A DNA stretch of 64,000 bases, taken from Granulicella sapmiensis. Its GTDB lineage: Bacteria; Acidobacteriota; Terriglobia; Terriglobales; Acidobacteriaceae. Positions 8,986-17,133 of this stretch are shown one piece after another; the first letter of the stretch is position 1; each line of letters begins with the position of its first letter. The stretch covers positions 288,027 through 352,026 of the forward strand of contig JAMFSR010000021.1 of assembly GCA_026225395.1 (NCBI GenBank), in the 5' to 3' direction. A program made the translations under genes and the position numbers. Under the pieces are notes generated by a model. That model was not told the origin of the DNA. It searched no databases and saw only the letters and a list, made by a program, of their open reading frames with translations.

Positions 8986-10428
8986 TCAGACTCCGCCGAT
9001 TGAAACGTGTTTGGTTTCTAAAAATGCTTCCAGGCCTTCGCTGCCCAGTTCCCGTCCCCAGCCGCTTTGCTTTACGCCACCGAATGGCGCCTGGCTGGTT
9101 GTCGGTGCGCCATCGTTGATGCCGAGCGTGCCGGCCTCAAGCTGCTCACTGAGGCGGAAGATGCGGCCCATATCGCGCGTCATGGCGTAGGCGCTCAGGC
9201 CGTAAGGTGTGTTGTTGGCGCGGCGGATGACTTCTTCTTCCGTATCGAAGCTGCTGATCGGCGCAATGGGCGCGAACGTCTCTTCGCACATGCAGAGCGA
9301 GTCCTCATGCACGTCCTCAATCACGGTGGGCATAAGGAAGTAGCCCTCGGAATCTTCCATACGTGCGCCGCCAGCAACTACGCGCCCTCCGCGCTTCTTC
9401 GCGTCTTCAATCTGTGCAAGCGCTGCGTCGAGTCCACTTTGGTTCACCACCGGACCGATATCCATTCCGGGCTCAAGGCCGGGGCCGATCTTCAGCTTGC
9501 CGACGGCGGCGACGAAGCGGTCGACGAACTCCTTGGAGATGCCCTTCTGCACATAAATACGATTGGCTGCGATGCAGGATTGGCCCGTATTGCGGAACTT
9601 GGCGATGATCGTTTCCTGGACGGCCTTTTCCATATCGCAATCGTCAAAGACCAGCACCGGTGCGAGTCCGCCAAGCTCAAGGCAGAGTGGTTTGATGGTG
9701 TCCGCAGCGGCGCGAATCAGCGACTGCCCCACGCGCGTTGAGCCGGTAAAGCTGATCTTGCGGCAGATCGGATTCGACATCAGCTCCGTCGAAAACATGA
9801 CTGGGTCACAAAGGATCATCTGGAAGACGCCTGCGGGAATACCCGCCGCTTCCATGCACTCTGCTAGTAGCACCGAAGACAGCGGCGTTTGCGAAGCAGG
9901 CTTGAGAATCACGGGGCAGCCGGCGGCCAGAGCCGGTGCAACCTTGCGTACCGAAAGCACCAGCGGGAAGTTCCACGGAGCGATCGCACCAACGACACCG
10001 ATGGGCGTCTTGACGACTATGTGACGCTTGCTGGTGACATTCTGCGGAATCGTTCTGCCATAAACGCGGCGGCCTTCTTCAGCAAACCAGCGGAGATGAT
10101 CTTCGGACATGCCTACTTCGCCTTCGCTCTGCGCGATGGGTTTGCCGTTTTCGAGCGTGATGATCCGGGCGATTTCAGCTTTGCGCCTTACAAGTTCGTC
10201 TGCCACCTTGTGCAACAAAATCCCGCGATCTCTCGCCGGCATGTTGCGCCACGCGGGAAGCGCTTCCTCGGCTGCGACAAGAGCGGCTTTCAAGTGCGCG
10301 AGATCGGCCTTTGAGGCAGTAGCGAACGGCCGGGCAGTCGCAGGATCGACTACTTTGACCTCATCATCTGTCTTGATCCATTTGCCGCCCAGGTAAGAAC
10401 GGAACGAATTCGTTGTGCTGTTTTCCAA
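8986..10428 (-). CDS. NAD(P)-dependent aldehyde dehydrogenase (GabD-like), candidate sulfolactaldehyde dehydrogenase
   Basis: A 480-residue aldehyde dehydrogenase closest in style to succinate-semialdehyde dehydrogenases. It has PWNFP (151-155), SFTGST (226-231), the general base Glu251 in LELGGLAP and the nucleophile Cys285 in NTGQSCIAANR. The ELGG motif is followed by Leu where Asn or Lys is usual. In sulfoglycolysis a GabD-like enzyme oxidizes sulfolactaldehyde to sulfolactate, which would feed directly into the SuyA/SuyB genes lying just downstream. That role is inferred from position only. The gene sits 51 bases after the GntR regulator and is probably transcribed with it. Confidence 0.85.
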   Translation of the reverse strand: MENSTTNSFRSYLGGKWIKTDDEVKVVDPATARPFATASKADLAHLKAALVAAEEALPAWRNMPARDRGILLHKVADELVRRKAEIARIITLENGKPIAQSEGEVGMSEDHLRWFAEEGRRVYGRTIPQNVTSKRHIVVKTPIGVVGAIAPWNFPLVLSVRKVAPALAAGCPVILKPASQTPLSSVLLAECMEAAGIPAGVFQMILCDPVMFSTELMSNPICRKISFTGSTRVGQSLIRAAADTIKPLCLELGGLAPVLVFDDCDMEKAVQETIIAKFRNTGQSCIAANRIYVQKGISKEFVDRFVAAVGKLKIGPGLEPGMDIGPVVNQSGLDAALAQIEDAKKRGGRVVAGGARMEDSEGYFLMPTVIEDVHEDSLCMCEETFAPIAPISSFDTEEEVIRRANNTPYGLSAYAMTRDMGRIFRLSEQLEAGTLGINDGAPTTSQAPFGGVKQSGWGRELGSEGLEAFLETKHVSIGGV

Positions 10429-10479
10429 GGCTTCCTCAGACTGCTCACGAGCTTTGTGCGTAAACCGTACGACCTGCTT

Positions 10480-11130
10480 CTACCCAACCCACTTGGGTAC
10501 GAAGGTTCCTTGCTTGACCTGGCTTTCGATCATTTCGCGCGCAGCTTTTACATGCTCGCGTGCCTGGCGATCGGCTTCGTCTCCGAAGTTGTGCTCGATG
10601 GCTTCGAGAATACGCAGATGCTCGGCATGGATCACGGCCGGCTCTCGGAAAGCACGTACCGTCATCCCAAGCACACGAGTCGTCTGCGACAAGCGAATCA
10701 AGGTACTGTTCCGGGAGAGCTCCGTGATGTGGAGATGGAACTGACGATCGAGCGCGGCGCTGTTGCCCTCGGTGTCCTGGGCCAGCCTGAAAATTTCATG
10801 CGCCATATTGCGGAGTTCCACAATGTCGGCGCGGCTTGCGTGGCCGCAGGCGAGACGAGCGGCGAGGCCTTCCATCACCTCGCGTACCAGGTAGGCCTCG
10901 CAGATCTTCTCCGCATCGAGCGTGTCGACGAAGACGCCAAGATGATCGACGGACTCGACCAGCCCGAGCCAATGCAGCTCGAGAAGCGACTCACGCACGG
11001 TACCCTGCGCAACCCCGAGTTCGCGCGCCAGGCTTTGCTGGCTCAGCCGCTGTCCCGGCTTGCTTTCGCCGGTCAAGATGCGGCGTTGAATCTCGTCTCG
11101 AACTTCATGCCTTGCAACGCGAACTTTCAT
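10480..11130 (-). CDS. GntR-family transcriptional regulator, FadR/FCD subfamily
   Basis: A 216-residue regulator with an N-terminal winged helix (about 5-65; PGQRLSQQSLARELGV and GTVRESLLEL) and a C-terminal all-helical FCD effector domain. The latter contains Asp and His residues (LDRQFHLHI, IHAEHLRILEAI, AREHVKAA) of the type that binds metal and an organic acid. The ATG at 11130 has GGAGG six bases upstream, so the 13 extra in-frame residues upstream are not used. It lies in the middle of the sugar-acid block with its own TATAAT-containing promoter. The same motif occurs there and at the divergent promoter near 15140, making this the likely local regulator. Confidence 0.87.
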   Translation of the reverse strand: MKVRVARHEVRDEIQRRILTGESKPGQRLSQQSLARELGVAQGTVRESLLELHWLGLVESVDHLGVFVDTLDAEKICEAYLVREVMEGLAARLACGHASRADIVELRNMAHEIFRLAQDTEGNSAALDRQFHLHITELSRNSTLIRLSQTTRVLGMTVRAFREPAVIHAEHLRILEAIEHNFGDEADRQAREHVKAAREMIESQVKQGTFVPKWVG

Positions 11131-11185
11131 GAATTGCCTCCTGCAGACATCGTTGGGCGGGTTCTGCAAGCAGTTTCTATGGCCG

Positions 11186-11204
11186 AATCATTCAATCGAT
11201 TATA
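11186..11204 (-). promoter_or_regulatory. gntR promoter -10 with candidate operator
   Basis: On the minus strand a perfect TATAAT (11204-11199) lies upstream of the GntR gene. It overlaps the 16-base motif at 11186-11201, read on the plus strand as AATCATTC followed by AATCGATT. The same two 8-base halves, separated by GC, occur at 15132-15149 in the divergent sugar-porter promoter. A good -35 at normal spacing is not evident (TTGAGC lies about 20 bases away). Overlap with the -10 suggests autorepression by the GntR protein; this is inference. Confidence 0.6.
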
Positions 11205-11226
11205 ACTTATCATCTTAGCGTCTTGC

Positions 11227-12606
11227 TCAATCGTGCCACTCCAGCGACAGCAGCCTCGCCGTCCGTTTGAAGGCTTTCACATGACTTCCATAGTGCAGCG
11301 TGACGTGATGAGGCATTGCGGCATGGATCATGTTGTCGAACCGCTCATACACACCCCCGCCTTCCACCTCAACCAGCACACTGTTACCCGACACCTTTCT
11401 GGTCGGCTCAATGGCCTTTCCCTCGAACGCGGTCAGATGATATCTGTTGTCGCACTTCCATAGCCGGGAAACCGTCACGGTTTCTCCCACCTTGAGCGGG
11501 CCGTTGACCACAAACGGTGTCTTCCCGTTGAAGTGAGCACCCAGCGTTGGCTCGCAAACGCCGCCGACCTCGTAACACATATCCAGCGGAGCCATGCCGG
11601 GATGCCAGAAGAAGATGGTCTTATCGTCATGCTCCAGCCAGTCCGTCAGAAAGCCGGGGCCGAAACCAAGGTAGTTGCTGATGATGCTGCCGATAGCGCC
11701 ATCGACGTCGCCTTCAATTGAAAGAGCCTGTCCTTCGGCAAGCAGCCGGGACACAGCGAAGTATGGCCATTGGCCAAGCTTGTTCGGTAAATCGGGCCAG
11801 CACTGCAGGGCCAGGCCATTGAGGCCATTCTCCTTCATGATGTCGATCATGGATAGATAAAATCGCGAGTTGACCGCAAGCATCTTCTCCGAGGGTTGTA
11901 CTGTTCCCTCCTCGCCGAAGTGCAGCCCAAGCTTCTCGACCTTCGCCATGTCCTCTTTCACCGCGAGCTCAGGAACATCGCCGACGCGATCGATGAACTG
12001 CGGCAGGCTAAGCGAGTGCATTTGCATGCCGAAGGTCTGTGAAATGAGGAACGGATCGGCCGCAAGATCGATGAATCCCGGAGCATGAATACCGACCACG
12101 CCGATCTTCGAACGCCGCAGACGATGTACCGTGCTGACGAGGGCGATGGCCTTGCGCAGGTCGTCATGCAGCGTCTCTGCGCTGCCATAAACGAACTCGA
12201 AGGGCCGATGATCCTGACGCAGGATCGAAGCCCATAGATGCTGGCCCACCAGCGAGCAGGAGCTGACATCGCCGTCGCCCGGGCGCTCCGGCGTTGCCCA
12301 AAGCACCAGCGGACCAGACCAGCGCTGGCTGATCGTGAACGCAAACTGGCCATCGCTGATGGACGGCTGAATGACAACAATCGCTTCACACTTTGCCGAA
12401 TGTATCTGGTCGAGCGATGCGTGAATCATTGCATCGTCGAGAATGGGGCTGTCGGCTCCGATGCAATGGAAGCCAAGGCCGGTAAGCGTGGCCAGACTGC
12501 GCTCGCGCGTGATCTTGTTCCACTCCTGGTCAAAGCCCGGACGCTTGCGCCCGAAGATCAACACGCCAAGATTCTTTGTCGCACCGCTCTCATAACTGGA
12601 GGGCAT
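11227..12606 (-). CDS. L-fucose isomerase-like protein, candidate sulfosugar isomerase
   Basis: A 459-residue protein of the L-fucose/L-arabinose isomerase fold family, Mn-dependent aldose-ketose isomerases. The N-terminal half has alternating strands and helices. The C-terminal half has SIEGDVDGAIG, matching the family segment that carries Glu and Asp metal ligands, and FFWHPGMAP, which supplies the His expected near the metal. The ATG at 12606 lies 2 bases after the stop of the kinase gene, so the 43-residue in-frame upstream extension is rejected. Pairing with a PfkA-type kinase implies isomerization to a ketose that is then phosphorylated. I recall that some sulfoquinovose isomerases (SqvD type) are related to this family; that link should be checked. 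Confidence 0.75.
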   Translation of the reverse strand: MPSSYESGATKNLGVLIFGRKRPGFDQEWNKITRERSLATLTGLGFHCIGADSPILDDAMIHASLDQIHSAKCEAIVVIQPSISDGQFAFTISQRWSGPLVLWATPERPGDGDVSSCSLVGQHLWASILRQDHRPFEFVYGSAETLHDDLRKAIALVSTVHRLRRSKIGVVGIHAPGFIDLAADPFLISQTFGMQMHSLSLPQFIDRVGDVPELAVKEDMAKVEKLGLHFGEEGTVQPSEKMLAVNSRFYLSMIDIMKENGLNGLALQCWPDLPNKLGQWPYFAVSRLLAEGQALSIEGDVDGAIGSIISNYLGFGPGFLTDWLEHDDKTIFFWHPGMAPLDMCYEVGGVCEPTLGAHFNGKTPFVVNGPLKVGETVTVSRLWKCDNRYHLTAFEGKAIEPTRKVSGNSVLVEVEGGGVYERFDNMIHAAMPHHVTLHYGSHVKAFKRTARLLSLEWHD

Positions 12607-12608
12607 GG

Positions 12609-13808
12609 TTATACAACTCCCATCGGTTGCAGGCCGCCGGTAAGCACCGGAGGATAGTGAAAGAGTTCTCCCACTTGCGGGCGAACGTAGTCCAGAAAGG
12701 CATCGGTCACCGCGAGCGGGCCATCTGAAAGCCACTCGGCGGGAATCGCGCGGTGCGAACCCGCCGCAGCGTGCAGTGGGATCAGTTCAAAGAGCGTGGA
12801 AGTATCACCGATCGGACGCAGCGAAACCATCTTGTCCGTCTCCCCGGCCACGAGCGCGCGAACACCTTCGCGGCCAACGAGCTCCGCGTCGGCCTGATCC
12901 TGCGCGGATACCAACGCCATGCAGGCGCGCCCAATCAGCCCGGGCTTTTCGCTGCGGCAGCGAATGCCAAGATTTTCCGCCACAACGCCGGACAAATACT
13001 GTGCCACACCGCCAATCAAAGGGCGATTGAGCGCATCGTTCTGGGAGGCAATGCGCTGCTCAAAGACGGGCGTACCGTCGGCGTAGCTGATGCCTTCGGA
13101 GACAACGACGACTGCCCATCCCTGGCGGCGCATCACCGTGTCGAGATCGGCAAGGAATGTCTCGCGAGAAAACGGAGTTTCCGGAACATACACCAGGTGC
13201 GGCGCATCGTTCGGGTCGATCTTAGCAAGCGAGGAGGATGCCGCCAGCCAGCCTACGTTCCTGCCGAGGGTTTCGAAGATCGTCACCGGTTGCGGCAGCG
13301 AGCGCATATCCATCCCAAGGTCACGCGTCGACTGCGCCACATAACGCGCGGCGCTGCCAAATCCCGGGCAGCGATCCGTCGCCACAATGTCATTGTCGAT
13401 CGTCTTTGGAACACCCATGATCTGAACGTCGAAGTTCATGCCGCGGCAGAACTCGCGGACAACTTCGGCGCCACGCATGCTCCCATTGCCGCCCATAAAG
13501 ATCAAATGGCGAATATCCATCTTTCTCATAAAACCGACGCTGCGCTCCAGATCCTCGTCCGTCGGCTTGAAGCGTGACGATCCAAGAGCAGCTCCTGGGC
13601 TTTTGTGCAAAGCCAGTATTTCCGCGGGGGTCATATCGCTAAGGCCGATAAAGCTTCCCTCTGCCATGCCCTTCATGCCCGATTGCGCGCCATAGATCTT
13701 TCCAATTCCCGGCTGCTTGATCCCTTCGGCAATGATGCTCGCGAGGCTTGCATTGAAGACCGGTGTCGGCCCTCCGCCTTGTACGATCATCAGGTTTCCA
13801 GCGTTCAT
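12609..13808 (-). CDS. PfkA-family phosphofructokinase-like sugar kinase with atypical GGNGS motif
   Basis: A 399-residue PFK-A superfamily kinase. It begins with the GGGPTPVFNASL loop seen in many PPi-type or atypical PFKs. The site that is GGDGS in ATP enzymes or GGDDS in PPi enzymes reads GGNGS (106-110), so the metal-binding Asp is replaced by Asn. PKTIDND (134-140) keeps the catalytic Asp and carries the Lys typical of PPi-dependent or long PFKs. FETLGRNVGWLA corresponds to the MGR substrate-binding loop. The ATG at 13808 is chosen over TTG at 13811. Phosphate donor and sugar cannot be settled. Next to a FucI-like isomerase it probably phosphorylates the ketose product, for example sulfofructose. 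Confidence 0.82.
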   Translation of the reverse strand: MNAGNLMIVQGGGPTPVFNASLASIIAEGIKQPGIGKIYGAQSGMKGMAEGSFIGLSDMTPAEILALHKSPGAALGSSRFKPTDEDLERSVGFMRKMDIRHLIFMGGNGSMRGAEVVREFCRGMNFDVQIMGVPKTIDNDIVATDRCPGFGSAARYVAQSTRDLGMDMRSLPQPVTIFETLGRNVGWLAASSSLAKIDPNDAPHLVYVPETPFSRETFLADLDTVMRRQGWAVVVVSEGISYADGTPVFEQRIASQNDALNRPLIGGVAQYLSGVVAENLGIRCRSEKPGLIGRACMALVSAQDQADAELVGREGVRALVAGETDKMVSLRPIGDTSTLFELIPLHAAAGSHRAIPAEWLSDGPLAVTDAFLDYVRPQVGELFHYPPVLTGGLQPMGVV

Positions 13809-13832
13809 CAATACCTCATCCTCAGAAAGATC

Positions 13833-14948
13833 TTAGCCAACCAACACACCCGCAGATGCATACTCATTGCCATCTATCATAGTGATCACAGTCGGAAGGT
13901 CAGGCGTCAGCGTGATGATCTCAGTTTTCCCATCCTGCACAATCACCGTATCCTCTGCCTTGGTGCCTTGCAGGCTCGGATTCCAGGAAAATGCCTGGTG
14001 ATTCAACACCTTCTCGTGCCCACCCGGACGTGCAATCCACTCGCGCTCGGCGTAGCCGGTCGCACCGCCTTGATGGTGCATAGTTTCTTCACCCGCATAC
14101 CCGGTCGCGGCATAGGCTTCGCGCGCTATAGTAAATAGCTCGTCTGCGCTCTTCCCTTCGCGTGTCGCATGGAGGATCTTCCCATTGACCTCGGCCACCG
14201 CCGCGAACTTCTCGGCCAACTCCCCTGGCATGGGGCCGAAGTGTACAAACCGCGTCATAGAAATCGCAAGGCCCCACCGTCGCGAACAAAAGTTCACCAT
14301 ACCGTAACGCTCCAGCACACCGGCGCGCGGAACAGCGTGGCGATACTTTCTCACACGCTCATCCACCGCCGTAAGGTAGACGCTCGGCATAATGTCCCGC
14401 AACATCAACTGCTCGGCAAGCTGCGCCTGCATCATGGTTTCACTCATGCCAGGCCGAAGACCGAGCAGGACTTGCGTGACCGCCTCTGCAGTGTGAGCTC
14501 CGAGCCAACGATACCGCTCCATCTCATCCGGTGTCAGCTCGTATCGCAAAGGCTGTAAGGCGATCACCGGCAAGGAATCCAATGGAGCGTCCGTCGCCAC
14601 TTTTCCGCTGCCTACAACTTTCGCGATCGAAGCCATAACGTCGTTGGCATACCAGGGCTGGATCAGCGGCTCATAGCCGAGGAGTGGAAACTCTTCCGCG
14701 GCTAAACGTGGCGCCTCATTGTTGGTGGAGAGATAGAACGCTTTGCCGCCGCGTGTGAACAACAGACTCGCTACGCCCGTCTCGCGCAAAACACCCACCC
14801 GTACATCGACTAATCCCGCGGTAGCCCACGCAATGTTTTCGTGGCGCGAAATAACAAGCGCATCCAGCCCCTGTTCTTCCATGAACTGGTACAGGCGCTT
14901 CCGTTTTTCAGCAAGCTCCGCTGTGCGGTCCTGTGCTTCAATGTCCAC
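13833..14948 (-). CDS. M24-family (Xaa-Pro peptidase/creatinase-like) protein lacking metal ligands
   Basis: A 371-residue pita-bread fold protein with a creatinase-like N-terminal domain (about 1-130) and an M24 C-terminal domain (about 145-371). The Asp metal ligands of aminopeptidase P are missing: the expected region reads MVNFCSRRWGLAIS (217-230), with Asn and Ser at those positions. A His in HHQGGATGY (291-299) and a Glu in KAEDT (330-334) remain. Creatinase also works without metal, so this could be a metal-independent hydrolase of an unknown substrate. The start is GTG at 14948. It is the first gene of the block and 24 bases from the kinase, so a role in the same pathway is likely but undefined. 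Confidence 0.75.
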   Translation of the reverse strand: MDIEAQDRTAELAEKRKRLYQFMEEQGLDALVISRHENIAWATAGLVDVRVGVLRETGVASLLFTRGGKAFYLSTNNEAPRLAAEEFPLLGYEPLIQPWYANDVMASIAKVVGSGKVATDAPLDSLPVIALQPLRYELTPDEMERYRWLGAHTAEAVTQVLLGLRPGMSETMMQAQLAEQLMLRDIMPSVYLTAVDERVRKYRHAVPRAGVLERYGMVNFCSRRWGLAISMTRFVHFGPMPGELAEKFAAVAEVNGKILHATREGKSADELFTIAREAYAATGYAGEETMHHQGGATGYAEREWIARPGGHEKVLNHQAFSWNPSLQGTKAEDTVIVQDGKTEIITLTPDLPTVITMIDGNEYASAGVLVG

Positions 14949-15104
14949 GTCGACCGCCTTCTGCCTTCAACAGCCCACACCGATCCAATGCTTCCACTCT
15001 GATCACCCCCCGCATATCCGACATCGACTGTAATACCGTAAACCTTCCCGCGCCCAGCTTCACCATCCGCGATCTTCCCTCCGAACCGTCTCTAAACCTC
15101 CCTC

Positions 15105-15133
15105 AATATAGGCAGTTCACTATCTAGAGTCAA
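15105..15133 (-). promoter_or_regulatory. sigma-70 promoter for the sugar-acid block
   Basis: On the minus strand TTGACT (15133-15128) and TATATT (15110-15105) are separated by exactly 17 bases. They lie about 160 bases upstream of the M24-like gene. This is a close match to the housekeeping consensus. The -35 touches the candidate operator at 15132-15149. Confidence 0.7.
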
Positions 15134-15149
15134 TCGATTGCGAATGATT
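15132..15149. promoter_or_regulatory. candidate GntR operator in the divergent region
   Basis: The plus strand reads AATCGATT, GC, then AATGATT within the palindrome-rich segment CAATCGATTGCGAATGATTG. Its reverse complement contains both halves of the site in front of the GntR gene (AATCATTC and AATCGATT), differing only by a 2-base insert. It sits between the divergent M24-like and sugar-porter genes, against the -35 of the minus-strand promoter, so it could control both directions. No direct proof of binding. Confidence 0.55.
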
Positions 15150-15213
15150 GATAACGCGTGTTCTGCGTCGACCGTGCGTCCCTTCCGTTTGCAGGTGTTA
15201 AGCTGACAGGAAC

Positions 15214-17037
15214 ATGACGACATCTCCTTTGGTGCCTCAAACCCCTTTCGACAGAAAGCGACGCTCGTATACCCGATTTGTTCTTTTAGTGGCCGGGCTC
15301 GGCGGTCTGCTTTATGGGGTAGACATCGGCATCATCGGCGGCGCGCTTCCGTATCTTGAAGCAACGTCGAAGTTGAACGCCGGCCAGCTTTCCGTCATTG
15401 TTGCAGCCGTTTTGCTCGGCAGCGTATTTTCTACCCTGTTCGCCGGCTTGCTGGCCGATTGGTTGGGCAGAAAACCGCTGATGATCCTTAGCGGCCTGGC
15501 ATTTGTGGTCAGCATTCCAGTGATCGCACTTTCGCACGGCTATGGCTCTCTTTTTCTTGGCCGCCTTCTGCAGGGCGTGAGCGGAGGTATCATCGGCGTT
15601 GTGGTTCCGCTGTACCTCGCCGAATGTCTGCCGGCAGCGAATCGCGGCAAAGGGACGGGCGTCTTTCAGTGGCTGCTGACCTTCGGCATTTTTCTGGCCG
15701 CGGTCATCGCCTTCTACTACAGCATCCGGGTCGAACACGTAGCGAGCCTTGCGGGGCCTAATGCGGTTCTTGATTTCAAAGATCAGGCATGGAGGAGAAT
15801 TTTCTGGACCTCGCTGCCACCCGGAGTACTCTTCGTTCTCGGAAGCATCTTCATCACAGAATCTCCGCGATGGCTTTTCCAGCGTGGCAAAGAGGCACAA
15901 GCCTATGCGGCGCTGCTCCGTTCGCGAACACCGGAGCAATCGGATGTGGAACTCGCGGAGATGCGCCAGCGATCCGTTACCGACGTCGCCACTCGTGCTT
16001 CCTCAGGTGGTGCGCGGGAGACGCTCTTGCAGCGCAAGTACATTCTTCCTTTCGCCCTTGCCTGCGTCATTCTCTTCTGCAATACAGCCACCGGAGTGAA
16101 CTCCATCATCGGCTACAACACCAGCATCCTGCTGCAGAGCGGCCTGTCTGATCTGAGCGCACATATCGGTTATGTGCTGTTCACGCTGGTCAACTTTGCC
16201 ATGACCATGGGTGGAGTTGCACTCGTCGATCGCAAAGGCCGGAAGTTCCTGTTCACGATCGGGACCAGCGGCATCGTGATTGCTCTGTTGGTGATTGGCG
16301 GTTTGTTCTACAGCAATGAAAAGTCCGGCGTCGACCGTCACCAGACACTGCAATCGATGGTCCAATCCGACCAAACGCTCAGCCTGCCTTTCAACGCTGA
16401 AGAAGCGCAAAAGCTGTTGACCAGCGAAGGCTATGCCGGCGGTAAAGTGCAAAGCGATAAGGCATCGTTGGCCGTCATTTATTCGTACGGGGATTTCACG
16501 GCCGCCACCAGCTATCGCCGCAGTGACGACCCAGGCGCGGCGCCGCTCGTTATCACCCGGGAGAGCTGCGTTCCGGCAAACCGCGTTGAGGCGTTCTTCA
16601 AGAATCCATTCGCCGACTGGCGAGCTGCACAGACCGCCCCGTTGAAGATCAACCAGGCCTTGATTGGCCAGGTGCCGAGCGCACGGCATGGTTGGATCGT
16701 CGCCATCGCGCTTTATGTCTTCATGACATTCTTTGCGATAGGCCCGGGAGTTTGCGTGTGGCTGGCGCTCTCCGAGCTCATGCCGACCCGCATTCGTTCC
16801 AACGGCATGAGCATCGCACTTGTCATCAACCAGATCGTCTCCACCACTCTGGCCGGCGTCTTTCTTCCTGTCGTCAGCAAATACGGTTACTCGACGATCT
16901 TCTTTATGTTCGCCGCCTTCTCCATCTTCTACTTAGCCACCGTAGTATTTTTTCTTCCCGAAACGAAGGGCAAGACGCTCGAGGAGATCGAGCAATTCTT
17001 TGATAAAAGTCGTCGCGTCGCAAGCCCAGGCCAGTGA
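15214..17037 (+). CDS. MFS sugar porter with large periplasmic insertion
   Basis: A 607-residue major facilitator transporter of the sugar porter family. Signatures are GLLADWLGRKPL in the loop 2-3 region, ESPRWLF before the central cytoplasmic loop, DRKGRKF before TM9 and PETKGKTLEEIE at the C-terminus. About 125 extra residues (about 366-490) lie between TM9 and TM10. From the usual topology this places a soluble domain in the periplasm, explaining the length compared with about 460-500 residues for the family. It is transcribed divergently from the sugar-acid block across a shared regulatory region, so it probably imports that pathway's substrate. Confidence 0.88.
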   Translation: MTTSPLVPQTPFDRKRRSYTRFVLLVAGLGGLLYGVDIGIIGGALPYLEATSKLNAGQLSVIVAAVLLGSVFSTLFAGLLADWLGRKPLMILSGLAFVVSIPVIALSHGYGSLFLGRLLQGVSGGIIGVVVPLYLAECLPAANRGKGTGVFQWLLTFGIFLAAVIAFYYSIRVEHVASLAGPNAVLDFKDQAWRRIFWTSLPPGVLFVLGSIFITESPRWLFQRGKEAQAYAALLRSRTPEQSDVELAEMRQRSVTDVATRASSGGARETLLQRKYILPFALACVILFCNTATGVNSIIGYNTSILLQSGLSDLSAHIGYVLFTLVNFAMTMGGVALVDRKGRKFLFTIGTSGIVIALLVIGGLFYSNEKSGVDRHQTLQSMVQSDQTLSLPFNAEEAQKLLTSEGYAGGKVQSDKASLAVIYSYGDFTAATSYRRSDDPGAAPLVITRESCVPANRVEAFFKNPFADWRAAQTAPLKINQALIGQVPSARHGWIVAIALYVFMTFFAIGPGVCVWLALSELMPTRIRSNGMSIALVINQIVSTTLAGVFLPVVSKYGYSTIFFMFAAFSIFYLATVVFFLPETKGKTLEEIEQFFDKSRRVASPGQ

Positions 17038-17133
17038 CCGGTTCGCACTCACCGGTGCCGGAACCCGATTCAGGGAACCGTCACCGCCCGCGCTGCGTAT
17101 CCTTACCAGCCCAAAGACCGGACGTCGACACCC

